Shown: one piece after another, positions 40,848 to 55,800 of the stretch
Position numbering within the stretch: the stretch's first letter is position 1
Layout of the letters: each line of letters starts with the position of its first letter
DNA from: Limanda limanda
Taxonomy: Eukaryota; Chordata; Actinopteri; Pleuronectiformes; Pleuronectidae
Assembly: GCF_963576545.1 (NCBI RefSeq)
Contig: NC_083653.1
Span: 20,185,639-20,249,638, forward strand
Length of the DNA stretch: 64,000 bases
Direction of reading: 5' to 3'
Program-made: the position numbers and the translations under genes
Notes under the pieces: model-generated
What the model saw: only the letters and a program-made list of their open reading frames with translations
Told to the model about the DNA's origin: nothing
Database searches by the model: none

Positions 40848-43800
40848 AGTGAGTCAGTACCTGTTCAGTCTTTCCAACACTGAGTCGTCAGCCAGGGAGA
40901 TCTCATCCATGAGGAACACCCCGCCCTCCTTCATGGCCAGCACCAAGGGGCCATCGTTCCACTGAAACAGCCTGCAGTCTTCACCATCCTGCTACACACA
41001 CAATCATTTAGTTATTCTCCCGTAAGTGGTTAACAGAGGCATTCATCCAAGGATCTTTTCAGGGTGAAGAGGAGGACTTGCAAAGTAAGTCACCACATCA
41101 CATTTGGTTACTAAAAACCAGACCGAAGACAGAGACACCAAATAATAAACGTGAGCTGAAAGAGGCTGCAGTGAAGCTCAGAGAGAATCACCAGGGAAGA
41201 CTCAAAGTGTCTGAGACGTCTGTCAAAGACTCAATGCAAAGGATTTTATATTAAATATGATGATTCTGTTCGACTTAAAGTGATGTGAATGAGTGAGTTT
41301 TCATTTTGCGGTGAACTATCCCTTCAACGTACACTTACTTTTAAAAACTAAACTAATAGGGCTGCATATATCATAGTTATTTCTATAGTGACGAGAAGCT
41401 ACTCAAATCAAAGCTGAAACTTGGCAGTATTCATCCTTTCATTTCAAATTTTTTCAAACTGAGCATGAAGAGTGTTACATTTATATATTAATCATGTTTC
41501 TGGTGAGAGAGACATGCAAGTAGCAAAGACAGGAGAATGTGAATAACTTAATATTACATACTTTTATTAATATTAAATGTTACAGGTTTGCTGTCCTTTT
41601 CTATATTTCTACAAATATGACAGTAAGTTTCAGAGATAAGGTTATCTTGTATCCATGTAAGTACCTGATTTGTGTGTCTGACAGGTCGCAGGCCTCCCAA
41701 GAAGTCCGAAGTCTCCATGTGCTGGTGACAATTGACGGAATAAAACTTCTGTCCAACCAAGGCAGCAAACAGCTGGCAGATTGTTGTCTTTCCACATCTG
41801 GTAGTGAGGGGTAAAGATTTTTGAATATTATAATTACAAAGGAAATCAAATATGTTTTTATTTTACTGCAGAAGTTGGACTTGCAGTTTGCTTTGCTTTC
41901 ACCTCATGTTCAAGTTTCTGATTTCCATATATAATATACATTATTATTCACAATGATTTCTTACCCGGTGTCTCCTACGAGCAGGACAGACTCGCCGAAT
42001 CGAAGTGCACGTCCGACAAGCACAGCCAGTCTCCTCATGCTGTGTGTCCACACCACGTGGCGGAACTCCTCTGGGACTCCAGCAATGCTGTCGATGAAGG
42101 GACCTGGCGATCAGAGCATCAAGACAACATCAAGCTGTGTTTATCAGACAATCAACATGTTCCAATCTCTGCTCTGATTTTCAGTTGTATCCTTTATTGC
42201 AATTTACTTTCAAAGACTGCTAGGCTAAGCTAATTACCTGTAGGAAAATCATAATTCTAACTAATAACGGAATTATTTTTTATCCGTATTAGTGCAGTGA
42301 CCATTCTAAACTTGCCATGTTATTATTATTCTAATTTTTATAAACAGTCTATGGTGCAGAGTGAAGTTTGCATTCATCTTATCTGGTTTATCTGCTGTAC
42401 AGATTTTATTGTCAATGTTTTTAATTAAATGAAACTGTATTCGTTTGCACAGGTCCGTCAAGAAATTGATAAAGTCTTAAGACCAAAGTTAACCAATTTC
42501 CAAAATAAAAGCTCAATTCTGCTATATATATATATATAGCATTAAAGCAACAAAATGAACATTGTACTTTGACTTTGACTTTTATTTTTACAAATCTAAA
42601 TATTCAGCAAAAAAAAAGAGAGAGAAGTAAAATAAGAGTGACAATGTGTTGCGGTATCTTCAATCAACATTAGAGAGGGCAGTATCATGCTGGAGTGAAG
42701 AGTTGTACTCACTGAACTGGCTGGTCACCTGTTTCTGAGAGAACAGGGTTTCAGGGTTCACCGTCCTCTTGAAGTGCTTCTCCAGGATGGAAAGGATGAT
42801 GGCTTCTTCCTCCGGCTTCCTGACGCGCCCTGCCAGCAGCATGTACCCTGGCAGTGATGAAAACAGCTTTATTTAGCGGTTGAGTGGAGCAGAGGCATCG
42901 ACAGGGAATCAGACAGAAAAGTCAGAGAAACCTCACCATCGTCAGCCAAATGCTGCAGCCAGTCCTGAGAGGCCTCCGTCTCCTCCTCCAGCCTGTAGCG
43001 ATCTGCCCAGCGGAACAGGTCTCTGAGGGTGATGAAGCCATGTTTCCCCGCAAACACAGAGGATCGCCTGCGTAAAGACTGGATGGGGGAAATGCATTTA
43101 GTCCACACACTAAGGACCGCCCCAAAGAGAATAGTAAATATAAAGAGATAAGAGAGGCAGACATAATGGCTGCATGATATATCGCAAATCACAGTCATAT
43201 TAAACAACGTTATCGTAAGTTTTCCTAATACCGTGCAGGCCTAGTAGACAGGCAATCCAACAATGACATTTAGGAATGTACTGTTACCTGAAGGTGTAGC
43301 ATGACCTTGACCAGCTTGCTGCAGTAGGATGGAGGCAAACCGCACCTCTGGTTGAGAATGGTCTCCAGCTCTGCACTGGGCAGCTCATCAAAGTGCAGCT
43401 CCACAAAGCGGTTCCTGAAGGCCCTGGAGAGCACCTGGAGGTTGGAAGGAGAAAAGTTAGTTAATATTAATACAACTTTCAAGAAACTTATGTTCAGTTT
43501 TTCAGACGATCAGATAACTAGTCTATCGCTGAATGAATGGTATACCTTTCTACCACCGTAGAGACCAGGGGGATTCTGGGTAGCAAACAGCTTGAATCTG
43601 GGGTGCGCCTTGATGACTTCCTGTGTCTCAGCCACAAACAGCTCCCTGTTGTCGTCCAGGAGTCTGTTGAGAGCCTCCAAGACATCGGTGGGGGCGAGGT
43701 TCAGCTCATCCAGGATGATCCAGTAGCCTTTTCTCATGGCATCGAGCAGAACGCCTGAGGCAAATACAAGCAACATTTCAGTCTGGGTTGGTGGCAGTAG

Positions 43801-46800
43801 ACACATGCTGCCACAGTTTGTAACAGTGGACGTTTTTTTGAAAGATATTTGTATGATTATTTTTGCCTTGATTGGTAGGACGAGGTTAGCATGAATTGAG
43901 GCGGGATTGGGGAAGACATGCAGCAAAACTTGTAGCTGCTGCAGGAGGACTCAAGTGTTTCTATATGACCACCAGATCTACCAGGTAAGCTAGCAGGCAC
44001 CCCTTATTCACACATTACTTTGTAAGGTTTTGATTAAGAGAAAATAATCATTTCTGTCACGATTTAAGACTAATTATGAAAAAGATATTGGTCATTGTAA
44101 TTGATAAATCTATGTTTTAAAGGATCAGTGTCTAGAATGTAGTGACACCTAGTGGTGAAGTTGCATGTTGCAGCTGAATACCCCTCAACACACTCTCCCC
44201 TTCCAAAGATGAAAGAGAACCTGTGGTAACCTTCAGTTGTCAGTTTATACGACTCTAAAAAACATGGCAGCCTCCACACAGAGGAGCCTTTCCGATGTAA
44301 ATATAATTTATTTAAAAATAAAAGGGCCCATTCCAGGGTAAAGAAATCAAAAATTCTTACAATTTAGATGAAACACACTAGTGAAAGTATCAGCAGATTT
44401 TAAAATATTCAACTTCAGCCAATACATCCCTTTCACCTACATCTTACACAAGATGTTTAGGGGATAGGTTTGGTGTTACTATACGATTGAGGGCAGCTGT
44501 GGCTCAGGAGATAGAGCGGGTCGTCCACAAACCAGACAGTTGGTAGTTAAATCCCATGCTCAGTCCCATTTTGCGTGCAGACTCAGTCTATGGTGCAGAC
44601 TTGTCCTTGGGCAACATATATTGAACCCTTGCCCCCATTTGTGCCAGCAGTGTATGAGAGAAAGTGTTGCACACAGATTCACTACATGAATGTGTGTGTG
44701 AATGGTTAATTGTCAGGACTGTTCTGTGAGGAGCCTTGAGTGGTCATCAAGACTAAAAAAGTGATATATAAATGCAGATCCTTAACCATTTTTTATATAG
44801 TCAACAAATCCAATGAAAAATCTTTTCTAAATACTTAGATAATGCTTACATTTCTTCAATAATTTGTCTACCCCCTCTCCGCTCTTCAAGTAATAAATTC
44901 AAGTTATTCTTATTACCACTTTCACTACATTTAAATCATATCTCACTTGGATATAAAGGTTTGACATATAAAGGTCTAGAATAAACGCATTTGATATGAA
45001 ATGCTTGTGTGAGCGTGTGGCATATCTGTGACAGCATAAACGTCTGCCACAGTTGGCGGCTGCTTGAGTGCTCGTACCCTCTTTGAACATCAGCTTGCCC
45101 TTGTCATCTGATGAGTAGCAGCCTATGTACTCCTGGATGTCGGTGTGCTCGTGGTTGTTGATTCGCACACACTGGTTCCCCGAGGCTGCGGCAAGCCAGC
45201 AAATCAGGCTGGTCTTCCCCACAGATGTCTCTCCCTGGATCAGCACTGGGTGATTTCTGTGATGCCAACACATTAGGAGACAGAGAGAGAGAGAGAGAGA
45301 GATGGGAGGACATGGTAGTGATTAGTAATGAGCTCAGTGTAGAATGATGTTGTAACCTGACTGTGCCAAATTAAACTAAACGGCTATTGAGTGGTGTGTT
45401 GTGGAAGAGTGTGTTGTCAAAAGCCAAAACGATAAAGTGCTTATAGTCAATATTTCTCCCTTATTATAAGAGAATTACATATATATTACCAAATGATCGT
45501 ATCATCCCTGAAACTCCAGACAGAGGTGGAGCCTTAGGGGCTTTAGGGGGCTAGCAGTCCAAATCCCTAGCAATCCTCGCATCAAAAGTACATTTTTTGT
45601 ACACTGCATTAATGACTGAAACTTTGTTAAAGGACAGAGTCCAGTTTGATTCCAGAGCCAGTGCTCTACATGGAGGTGAACCCAGATATATCTAGTTGGT
45701 ACTTGAGCTCAACTGATTTATCATCTGATATGAGCCTTTCACAGACATATTAATATCTTTGTTTTTTTTCCTGATTCAAGCTCTATATATTTGGTTGTAT
45801 TTGTGTTGTCTTCTTATAGGTTATTTATATCACAGTTTAGGGTTTGTCTGTAAAACATCAAGCCTCAATTACATTTGCAAAGGTTTGATTTAAGGAAAAC
45901 TTGCGTGGTGATAAGATGTTTTTCACTCCCTAAATGTGGTATCAGCATCAGTGCCTAACAACCCATATCGGTCAGGCTCCACCTAAGCCCTGGTTCCTTG
46001 CTGACCAGAGAGGAGACTTTCCATTTAGGGACATGGAAAAAATTGATTGGATGCCACAGTCTATCATTGTTGCTGTCCATGCAACATGAAATCCCTTTAT
46101 GGCCCCAGCTGACTGTCTTCTAATGGCTACGTCCAGCAGAATAATGCAACATGTCACAGATCATATGTCTTGTGGTTCCAGTAAAGGTTAAAGGTTGATC
46201 TTTTCACTGACAGCTTGTATTTGTTTAGTTTCTGTTTTAAGATGAAAGTAAACACTTTGCACAAAGCCAGCTCTGTATGGAAATAGTTTTCAGAGATTGG
46301 TGTAGAAAACCTTGACTGGCCTGCAGAGCCCTAACCTCAAATCCAACCATCAGCATTTGGATGAAATGAAACAGTGACATGAACATTTGTCCTCAGCAAC
46401 ATCAGCAGGAGAACTAACTAATGCTCTTATGAGATCAGGATGTCAGCTGTCCTCAACAGCAACCAAAAAGAACCATAAAAAGTAATCGTTTGGAGTGCGA
46501 CAGGTCAATCGACTGCAGGGGAACTCAGTCCAGACACATTTTTATCCTGTTGCACTCTGATGCGTACTGAACTGATTGAATTGGCTGTGTCGACCTGAAC
46601 GTTTTGACACTGATAAATGAACCCATTGATCTGGGGGCCGGGGTCAAACTGGGGGGGACAGTTTTCCTACCCTGTAGATACGACTCGGGCGAGGTCACGA
46701 AGGTTGAGCTTGACTGAGGGGGTAAGGATGTAGCTGGGGTCTAGAGCTGGCTCCATCTCCCCCTGGGACACCCAGTAGCCCTCTAGCTCCACACAGCGCT

Positions 46801-49800
46801 GACCTGGGGGTGCCGGGATGGGCTGGAGGAAACACAACAAGAGATATTTTTAATATATGTTCAAAAATACAACTTTTTTTAATTAAATATTTATTACAAT
46901 GATTCATTGAGGCATTGAGATGCTAGAAAATAAATTAGCTAGAAAATAATTTCCTTTTCAAGTTTCAACTTTAATAAATGTTCCTTTTGCCTTGAAAAAT
47001 GTACCAGTGACTTAAGTTAGACGCACCAAACATTATCACCTAACCTCTGATTTGGACAAAGAATAAGTGCACTAAATATACATGCATATTTAGTATGGAT
47101 ATTAATATTACTAACAATACTGATCTCAACTCTCCTAACATTGTAAATTCTCAAATGAAAGCATTGCAAAACAAAACAAATTTTATAGAAATAGCACTTT
47201 CAAATAATGGGGGTCTTGTTAATTAAGGCCAAGTTAAAACCACTGGAAATATTGTTCTCAATCGTTCATACTACAATAATTAGCATCATGCATGTTTCAC
47301 CATTGAAACAAAAGTAAAACGCAACTCCGCTGCTGAGAGTTGCACTGTTCTTAGACAAATGCTGTTTTTAAATCTTGATCCCTGTTTAGTTACTGTCAAT
47401 ACAGATCAACACTTGCTGTGTATTTCTTACATTAAAAGCCTGTCAGGACTATGCATGATTGATGGAATGAGTGTAGCAGAAATATATAAAAATGTATCAG
47501 AACAGCAAATAGAAACAGGAACACGTCAGAAATCATGGAGGCGTCTTGCTTCAATATGATAAGACACAAATATAGATTTTCTTGTGAAATAATATTGATC
47601 ACATCTCCAATATGCAGTGAGCCTGTTTCAAGTACAGTTCTGCATCTTTCAGCAGTTCCACTAAACTCTCTAGCCACTATTTGAGTACTGTTAAAAAGCA
47701 ACATTTTCTTCAAATACATAATGCAAACTCATGCAACAGACACAGAATTCTTTACAAAACATAACAGCGATGAAATAAGGATGTCTTACTTGTTTGAGAC
47801 ACTTGATGTTCCCCATCAGGATGTGCTGACACACCAGTTTCTGGACCACAGGGTGAGAGCTTCTGTCCAACTGAGTCAAGAAGCTCAGGCAGAAACCCTG
47901 AAACCAAGGAGCAGAGACACTGTCAACTACAAATTCAAATTCAACAGGCTGTGTCTCAAAAGCTCAGCACATAAAACCAAATGACATTGGACATAATGAT
48001 TTATTTTTTCTATTTCTGTGAAAAAAACCTTTGAAGAGATTATTTCTCTCTCGTCCTTACCTCGTAGAGGGAGCGCTGCACACTGATGCAGGGGTTTACT
48101 GCCACATACTTCAGCGCCCTGCACAGGGTCCGCAGGCTGTAGTGGGGCCTGTGCCCTGTCCCGTCCACCAGATGTGTGGTGGCCTCTTTTCGTACTGCCA
48201 AGTAAAAACTGCACACATACACAGACATTAAAGAATAAAGATGAAGACAACTTTGAGTTCAGGTATTCTGATAAATGCAGCATTAAGGCGTAAAAAGCTT
48301 AAAGTTAAGGTTTGGTAAGAAGATGATTGGATCCTGATGTCACCCACAAGTAGGACCTTGGGTTGAATGTTTAATGGTAAAGAAAATGGGAATTTCCCCG
48401 ATAGAGATCTGACCCTTTACTGCATTATTTGATTTCCAATGTAATGCAGTGAATTAGTTGTAGATTTTTATAATGCATGTAAACAATTTTTTAAAATACA
48501 AGTAATTGCTTGTTGAAACCAAAAGCCCTAACATGATGATGAGCTTCACCACAATGAAATCAGGTACACATCCTTTCAAAGACTTAGAAAGACACTTAAG
48601 GCCGGAGCATGCTTCTGCGTTGTCAGGGGCCCGCAGGCACGCAGCTGTAACGCAGGACTCGTTCTCATTCATGGTTTTCCAACCGTTGCGCGGGTTGCCA
48701 TGCAATTCCCCGCCAGAACACTAGGCGGAGTAATGTTTTTTGTGGAAGTCGGCTCTTCTTCGTGTGTGGCACGAAGAGGAGCGATTTATATACATCGCCA
48801 CGGCGGCTCCTCAGAGCCTTTTTCTGGCGGAAAAATCCGCCGGTTAGTGACGGGTTATAATAGTTTCGGATCTCTCCTGCCAAGTGCTCTTCTATTTGGT
48901 CCATATTCGTTCTTCTAAATCTTCCGTGGTTTCCGGGCATGAACCGGAAATGCGACTCCGGAAATGATGTAGTCAGCAGACCAATCACAGCCCTTGCGGC
49001 CGGGTGACGCTTGCGGGGCTTTGCCGTCTAGTTAGAAAAATTGGCTGACGCACGTAAGGACGTACGAAGTGAGGGGCCCGGAAGGGCTCCTGCGTCTCCG
49101 GGCCCGTGAAAACGCAGAAGCATGCGCCGGCCTTTAGTCATGTTTGCTTTGAACACTGAATAGAACAGTGTTCACTTGATTTTACCTGCTGTAATGTTAC
49201 ATTAAAGTCTAACCTTATGATGCCGCTGATGACATTTCTATGTGGATTCAGGAACTTGAGGTAGTCTGAAACCAGAATCCGCAGGTCTCCCTCATTCTCC
49301 AGCTCATCCACATACAGCTCAGTGAACCTGTGACACACAGAAGAAATGTTATAATTATTACAACCATTATTGCTGTGTTAGATGTTTTTTGCTTTGCATG
49401 TCTGTTATTTCATTGTAAATAATCTATCATAAAGTTCATGAGATAGACATTTTCAGTCTCACCTGTTTCTGAGGCCCAGAGGCAGGTTCCTCTTGCCCAC
49501 GTCAGTAGCTGGGTTCATGCAAGCAAACAGTCGGAAGTCTGGGTGGCGAACCAGGGGCTCTTCGATTTAAAGAAACATAAAAACAAAATTATCAACATTT
49601 TCAGGATTATTGCTGAATACAGTGATGAAAATATAGATAAAAAACAAAGGGGGCTTAGTTTAAAAAAGCTTTCTCTTTAATCTTTGGTATCTACAATGCG
49701 GCAGCTATTTCCAGATTTTCACCTCACGATTATGGTGGACAAAATATTTAACAACAATATTTTAGACATCCCTACGTTTGAAGGTCTTCTACAAAAATGA

Positions 49801-52800
49801 AGTTACAAACAACAGTTTTTAAATGTTCATATTAAAATTGTAAACTGGAGGATTAGAGAAGCAGACAAGGTGCTGGATTCAGATTCTATTTCAGTGGTAG
49901 CGGTCCTCACCAGTGTCTCCTCGGTCCAGCAGCACCAGGGATCCGGCGCTGCCCTCCAGGAGTCCGCTCAGACACTCCAAGGTCTCGGCTGCTGCTAGGT
50001 TGATCTCATCCAGCAGAACCCATTGACCCTTCTTCACTGCCTGAGCTAATGTTCCCTACAGAGGAAAACACAGGGATCAGAGCTGCTACACCAAGGATGT
50101 TCAGGAATAAAGTAGGGCTGGGCAAGTTAACTCGTTTTAATCGAGTTAACTCAAGTGATGAGTTAACTCGATTGTTTATCCGCCAATTATTTTCTTTTTT
50201 CCTGTTCTGCAGCATTATTTTCTTTTTTCCTGTTCTGCAGCAGTCAGCAACAGACTTTCACAAAATAAAAGCCTGACTTTCACAATAAAACAATAAATAA
50301 TCAAACCTGAGTGAATGCGAGATAAAATAATTAATCGAGTTAACTCATCACTTGAGTTAACTCTAGTTAACTCGAGTTAACTCCATTGAAACGAGTTAAC
50401 TTACCCAGCCCTAGAATAAAGTTCAGCTCGTACACAAATGTCCTTAAATATGTCTTTGTGGGTGTGTGCAAAAGGGTTTAAGGAGATACACCGTCCTGTG
50501 TTTAGGTTACAAGAGAAACAGGGGCATGACATATAGCAGAGGTCCCTGGTCAGGATAACACAATGGACTCTGCAAGTATGTGGTATGTGCAGGGTACAGG
50601 GCGCCCCTAGAGGAGATTTATAAGCTCCTTACCTCCACAAAGGCAAAGACCATGGCGGTCTCACAGGCTCTGATCTGCTGCTGGGTCTGACTGAGTTTTG
50701 CTGTCAGAGCCTCCCAATCATCCTGCAGCAACAAAGCTACACAAACACAAACACCAAGCATGAGTCATCCATCATGCTACAGGAGGCACTACACTGTTAT
50801 GACTGTTTACTCTGTCTGGTGCAATACCATTGGATTTCTCCTGCTTCTCCTTGGTGAGAGCAGACTTGCAGACGTGGTCCATGAGTTTGAGCAGATCCTG
50901 CCAGCGTTTCCCTCTGAAGCAGGTCTGAACGTGACCCAGGAAGGTCAGGTTCTGCTTCCTCGAGTAGGTCTGGGAGAACAGGTCCTCGAAGGCCTCTCGC
51001 AGAGGAAGCAGGATCTGCTTGTGGTCTACTGGCTTGTACCTACATTAGACAGGAACGTTTCAAACTGGAGGTGTGCAGTAGGACAAAACATTAATCCATC
51101 CCTTACATTCAGATTTTTTCAGTCTCTACAAAATGTGTCATTTCCAATTCAAATGAATCATGTTTAAAGGCAATATTAGTAGGTCACTCACCCTCCCAGG
51201 AGGTCAGCAGTGTCACTCTGCTGGTTCATGTTCACAACCCGCAGTCTGTGTCCTGATGAACGTACACAAGAGCATATTGGAATCAAGAGTGAAACAAATA
51301 ATTTGCAGTTTGACCCACTTTAACTGATTGGTGGACGACTCATCTCACCAGCACACCCACCCACATGGCTCCTATAAACTGTGCTCACCTGTAACTCTGG
51401 CCAGATGTTGTACAGTTGACGTCTTTCCAGTTCCTGTCTCTCCCACCAGGAGAACCGGTTCGCCCTTGAACACGCACACCGACAGCTGTTCCAGCAGCAC
51501 AGAAGAGGGTCGGGTGGCAGCAAACGTCTGGTTCTCCCTGTTCATGACAATAACGAGTGAGTGAGTACACAATGGGCTGTAGGAGCTTGTAGATACAGCA
51601 TTTGTATGTAGAAAATATGCAGTGCCGAATATGCAATAAATTATTGGCACGAATCCTATTTATTCTTTATTTAAATCAATCTGCACATATGTGTTTTGTC
51701 TACAGACGCCTAGAGCCGCCATGTGTTGCAAATACTTTATTTTAAAGTTAACAGGTTGAGTCGGATTTTGAGCTGGACACCATTGTTTCTTATACTCTAA
51801 ACATGTTGCACTTTGTTTAATATGCACACCTAACTTTTTTATTTTGATAAGGGGTTAAATAGATACTTTGATATCTTTTTGAGTTGCACTGCTGACTTAA
51901 CTTATAAGCCCTCTTTTTTATTTATTTTTATCACGTTGGAGTTGCTAGTTTAAACCTACAGTTTTGCACTTTAATATTTGAGCCTTTGTTTACATTTTGT
52001 TTTGTGCTGCATTATATGGTGACATACAGTTTGTTGTTATCAAAATAAAATTAACTGAATTGAAATGGTCAATTTGATTTTTTGGAAGGAAAATTAATCG
52101 TTTAGATTAATCGACTAATCGATAAAATAGTCGTCAGATTAATCAATAGAAAAATAGTCGTTAGTGGCAGCCCTACTTAATATTAAAAAAAATTCAAGTT
52201 TGCTGTGAACATAGCAGTCAGGCCTCTTATTTCAGAAACAATGAACCGTAACAGTTTGGTTACCAATAAAAGATAAGCGTACTACTTCTTTGCTTTCAGC
52301 CAGCTACTCAGACAAGCAACAAAATAACAAACAAACAAAATACACAGGCAAGTGTCGGCCTACTTTGAAATAAATTAAACACAGAACTTTGTAGGGCTAT
52401 TTGAGTCCTCCTCATATTTGTGGAAAATGTATGAAATAAGAAGTACCCTATTTTTAAATAAATAAAACCAAATAGCTGCAGCCTAATCGTGTAACGGACT
52501 AGGTTTATGTTTATGTTCGGTTTTGACTTATGTTCAGTAAAACACTGTGTTGAAGGAGCGTTCTGATGTCTGAGGATCAGTGAAGGCGACGTATGTTCAG
52601 TAAAACACTGTGTTGAAGGAGCGTTCTGATGTCCGAGGATCAGTGAAGGCGACGTATGTTCAGTAAAACACTGTGTTGAAGGAGCGTTCTGATGTCTGAG
52701 GATCAGTGAAGGCGACGTATGTTCAGTAAAACACTGTGTTAAAGGAGCATTCTGTTGTCCGAGGGTCAGTGAAGGCGTCTGGGTGGTAAATGTGACTGTT

Positions 52801-55800
52801 TGGACCAATAGGATGGTTGCATGGGGATCGGGGCCATGTCTGTGATCGGGGCTCAATGAGGAAGTGAAGTGTTGTTGATGTGCGCGAGTGACAGATTATT
52901 TTTTTTTTTTTAAATAAAAAAAACATGCGACGCTTAGCCTGGCGGGGGGGGGAGTAAGGCCTGGCGGCTCGCCAGGCCTATACAGCACTGGGGGAAACCC
53001 TGCATCACTATAGCAGATGGTCAAAGCAAAACCAAAATAGTTATTAAAACAGGCCAGTTAAAAGCTGATCCTGTTTAAACTTATCTAAGATCGTAACAGT
53101 TAGAATATTGATTCTTTTTGCAGCAGACACCCAAGGCCGCTGTGTTCTGCCTCTTCACAATATAAGCTCGTAAGACGTCACTTGGTTGTGTAACTTGCTG
53201 TGCAACACATGTTGTTAATGCACAGAGTGGAGGGGAAATGAGTGGCAGAGAAAAATTGTATTTATGTTTCTATATTTAGACATTTTTTGAATCAATATGT
53301 GTTTAGAGAGCAAAATGTGATGACATCTTTAAAACTAAATCTAATTTATAAAACAATTTCAGTACTTTTATAATTTATTGTTTATTTGAATTACCTGTAC
53401 AGTTTTAAAAAAAGAAGAATCAAGTAAGCACCATTTCTATTGCAGAATTGGGTTACAGCCAAATGGAATACCCTCAGATTACTCAATGACGTGACGTGCT
53501 GCACACATTGGTCTCAGTTATTGCACTGCAGAACATAATTAACACCTACTTTGTGTCCAGCCTAAAGTTTGACACCCATTCGTATTTGATTCGGGGAAGA
53601 ATCAATGTTAATATTTGGGCATATCCTGATGGTCGAACCATTAGAGGGCTTTGTTTACCATAATGTGGTTTTAAATCAATTCAATGTTTATTCAATTTAG
53701 CAGCAGGGGGTCTGCTTGGTCCCTGTCAGCGGGCGAATGTTGGCACAGCAACTAGCCGCTGAATATATGGTGTAAACAGAGGTCAAAGGGGGCAGGCGGT
53801 GCAGGATGTCCCACTTACACGTTCAGCTGCACCGCTTCAGTCTGCTTTCGACTCAGAGTGACTCTGCCCACACACACGTCCAGCTCAGTCACAGAGATGC
53901 CAGGCTGGTACATCTGGCAAAAGTGCTGGGCCTGAAACAAACAGAAGCCATTTTGTATGAAATGTTGATTATCATAGAACTTTTGACAGAAAACATTGAT
54001 TACAGCAATTTTTGTCAATTAAAAAAGAGGGGCTGACATTTTTTAAAGGGAGCACACTAATACTGGTCAAAATAAAAACCTTTTCTTTGGAGATGTTGAG
54101 CTTGATTCCGATGATCTCAGCCATTCGCAGTCGACTTTCAGGGTGAGACAACATGGCTGTGAAGCAGTCAAGAGCCTGAGAGGGAGAAATACCATGAGAG
54201 TGGGCATTTCAGAACAATATGACTGAGCTAAACCAAATATCACTCAATACTGTTTTCAAAAGGTTGAGTGAGAAAGATATGTATCCATGTATTTGTCCTC
54301 TTATAGGTAAATCCACTAACCTCTTGGAAGACATGATGTGATGTGGCAGAGGAGGTACCGTCAAAGTTGACACTGATCCGCTCGCACCATTTCAGTAAGT
54401 CCCTGTGGAATGAACATAACATTTTTCTAAATGTTTGATGACTACAAGAGACAGTATGTAATATCTGGGTAATGAATGAGTAGCGGAGCGAAAGAGAAGT
54501 CATTTAGAATCCCATAATTAACTCATCATTCAAGTTATTCAGGTTTCACATTTTGTCTGTGATGGTTTGGAAGAGAAAAAGACAATGAGTGCAGACTAAT
54601 GAAACAAGGTTCTGCGAGCAGGAGTTAGACACAAGACTTCAACATCTGAGACCTTCCAACAACTTCTTTCACACAGGCAGTAGCTCTCCAACATGATGAA
54701 AACACACTTGGGTTTTTTAAATAAATAGTTCTGCATCATTAGTTGTTTTATTAAAATGGTAATATTATTATAGGCTACAGTACAGGCTTATATTGTAAAA
54801 CAAAAATAAGTATTAATGTGAACCTCATGTAAATGTATCTGTAACCTGAACCACGTGACCTCAACCAGCACACATGAGCATCACAATCCAAGCTATACAA
54901 TCAATTACACTGATCCAGGAAAGGCCTGTGGAGCGTGGAAACTACAGATACACTGACTTATGGACAAATGCTCATCAATACACCATCTGTGGACATCAAT
55001 GTCAACAGGTGGAAAAAAGCACCGGATACGCTGAGTGGTCTCTTTTAGAGTGAGGAGGTGTTTATAAATCTGTTACCTAATAAACTTTGCCCGGTGTGAC
55101 CTGGAGAATCGGCCGTTTCAGCCCATCGTCCAGAGGGCAGTCCAATCAATAATCTATCGAGCGCAGCAGCAGCTAGTGGAAAGCTAATTAAAGTCGGCTG
55201 GTAGTTTTGACTGGGGTTGGGGGTGGGGGAGATCTGATGGATGGAAGACCAAGGGGGCTGAAGCTCTGTATGTTTGCCCTGATGATCACAGGCGGGGGTC
55301 ACAGCATTGAGATTCATCCAATCATCATGTTTCTGCATGGTCGCTCAGGGTGGTATGAGCTTACATGTTCATTTTATTACTTCACTCTGCAATGTGATTC
55401 AATTCAGTTATACAACCGAAATAGTTTCAATTTTAATTACAGCTATGTGGAATTAAGCTGAGGGGTTTTCACAGCTTTGTAAATACACATTTTCTAATAG
55501 TTTCTTGTCAATAATGACAGTATTTTAAAAAGTTGGGTGTCCCACTTACACCCTAGACCACCCCAACTTCTGAGATATGCTCAGCAATTCAAACAGGTCT
55601 GTTGTTAACTTAATATCCAGCTGCCAACCAATCAGATACTGTTCACAGGACACAAGACAACCGGAGGGGCTGCGAGGTGATCTCCGCTTGTTCCTATGAT
55701 TCTGAAGGTCGACAACTTAAATCATTCATCTAGTTAAAACAGAGATTTAAAAAGTAAATCATGAAAATGTGGCTTTAAACTGGATAAAAAGTTAAATTGT

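Noticed and set aside
42713..42745. Alternative exon 28 donor (GTGACC, ending the exon after the codon CAG)
   Set aside because: It would put exon 29 out of frame; the GTGAGT donor gives Ser-Pro-Phe and preserves AAA4.
44489..44560. tRNA gene suggested by A- and B-box-like words (also near 11,198 and 20,290)
   Set aside because: The words belong to SINE heads; the sequence lacks matching acceptor and anticodon arms and is followed by a SINE body and tail.
52531..52782. Regular repeats that might suggest a CRISPR array
   Set aside because: The units are contiguous 63-bp tandem copies with no unique spacers, and this is a vertebrate genome.
52308..52856. Minus-strand open frame of 182 codons with 21-residue repeats
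   Set aside because: It is created by the 63-bp minisatellite inside mdn1 intron 13; no conserved domain, no splice support.
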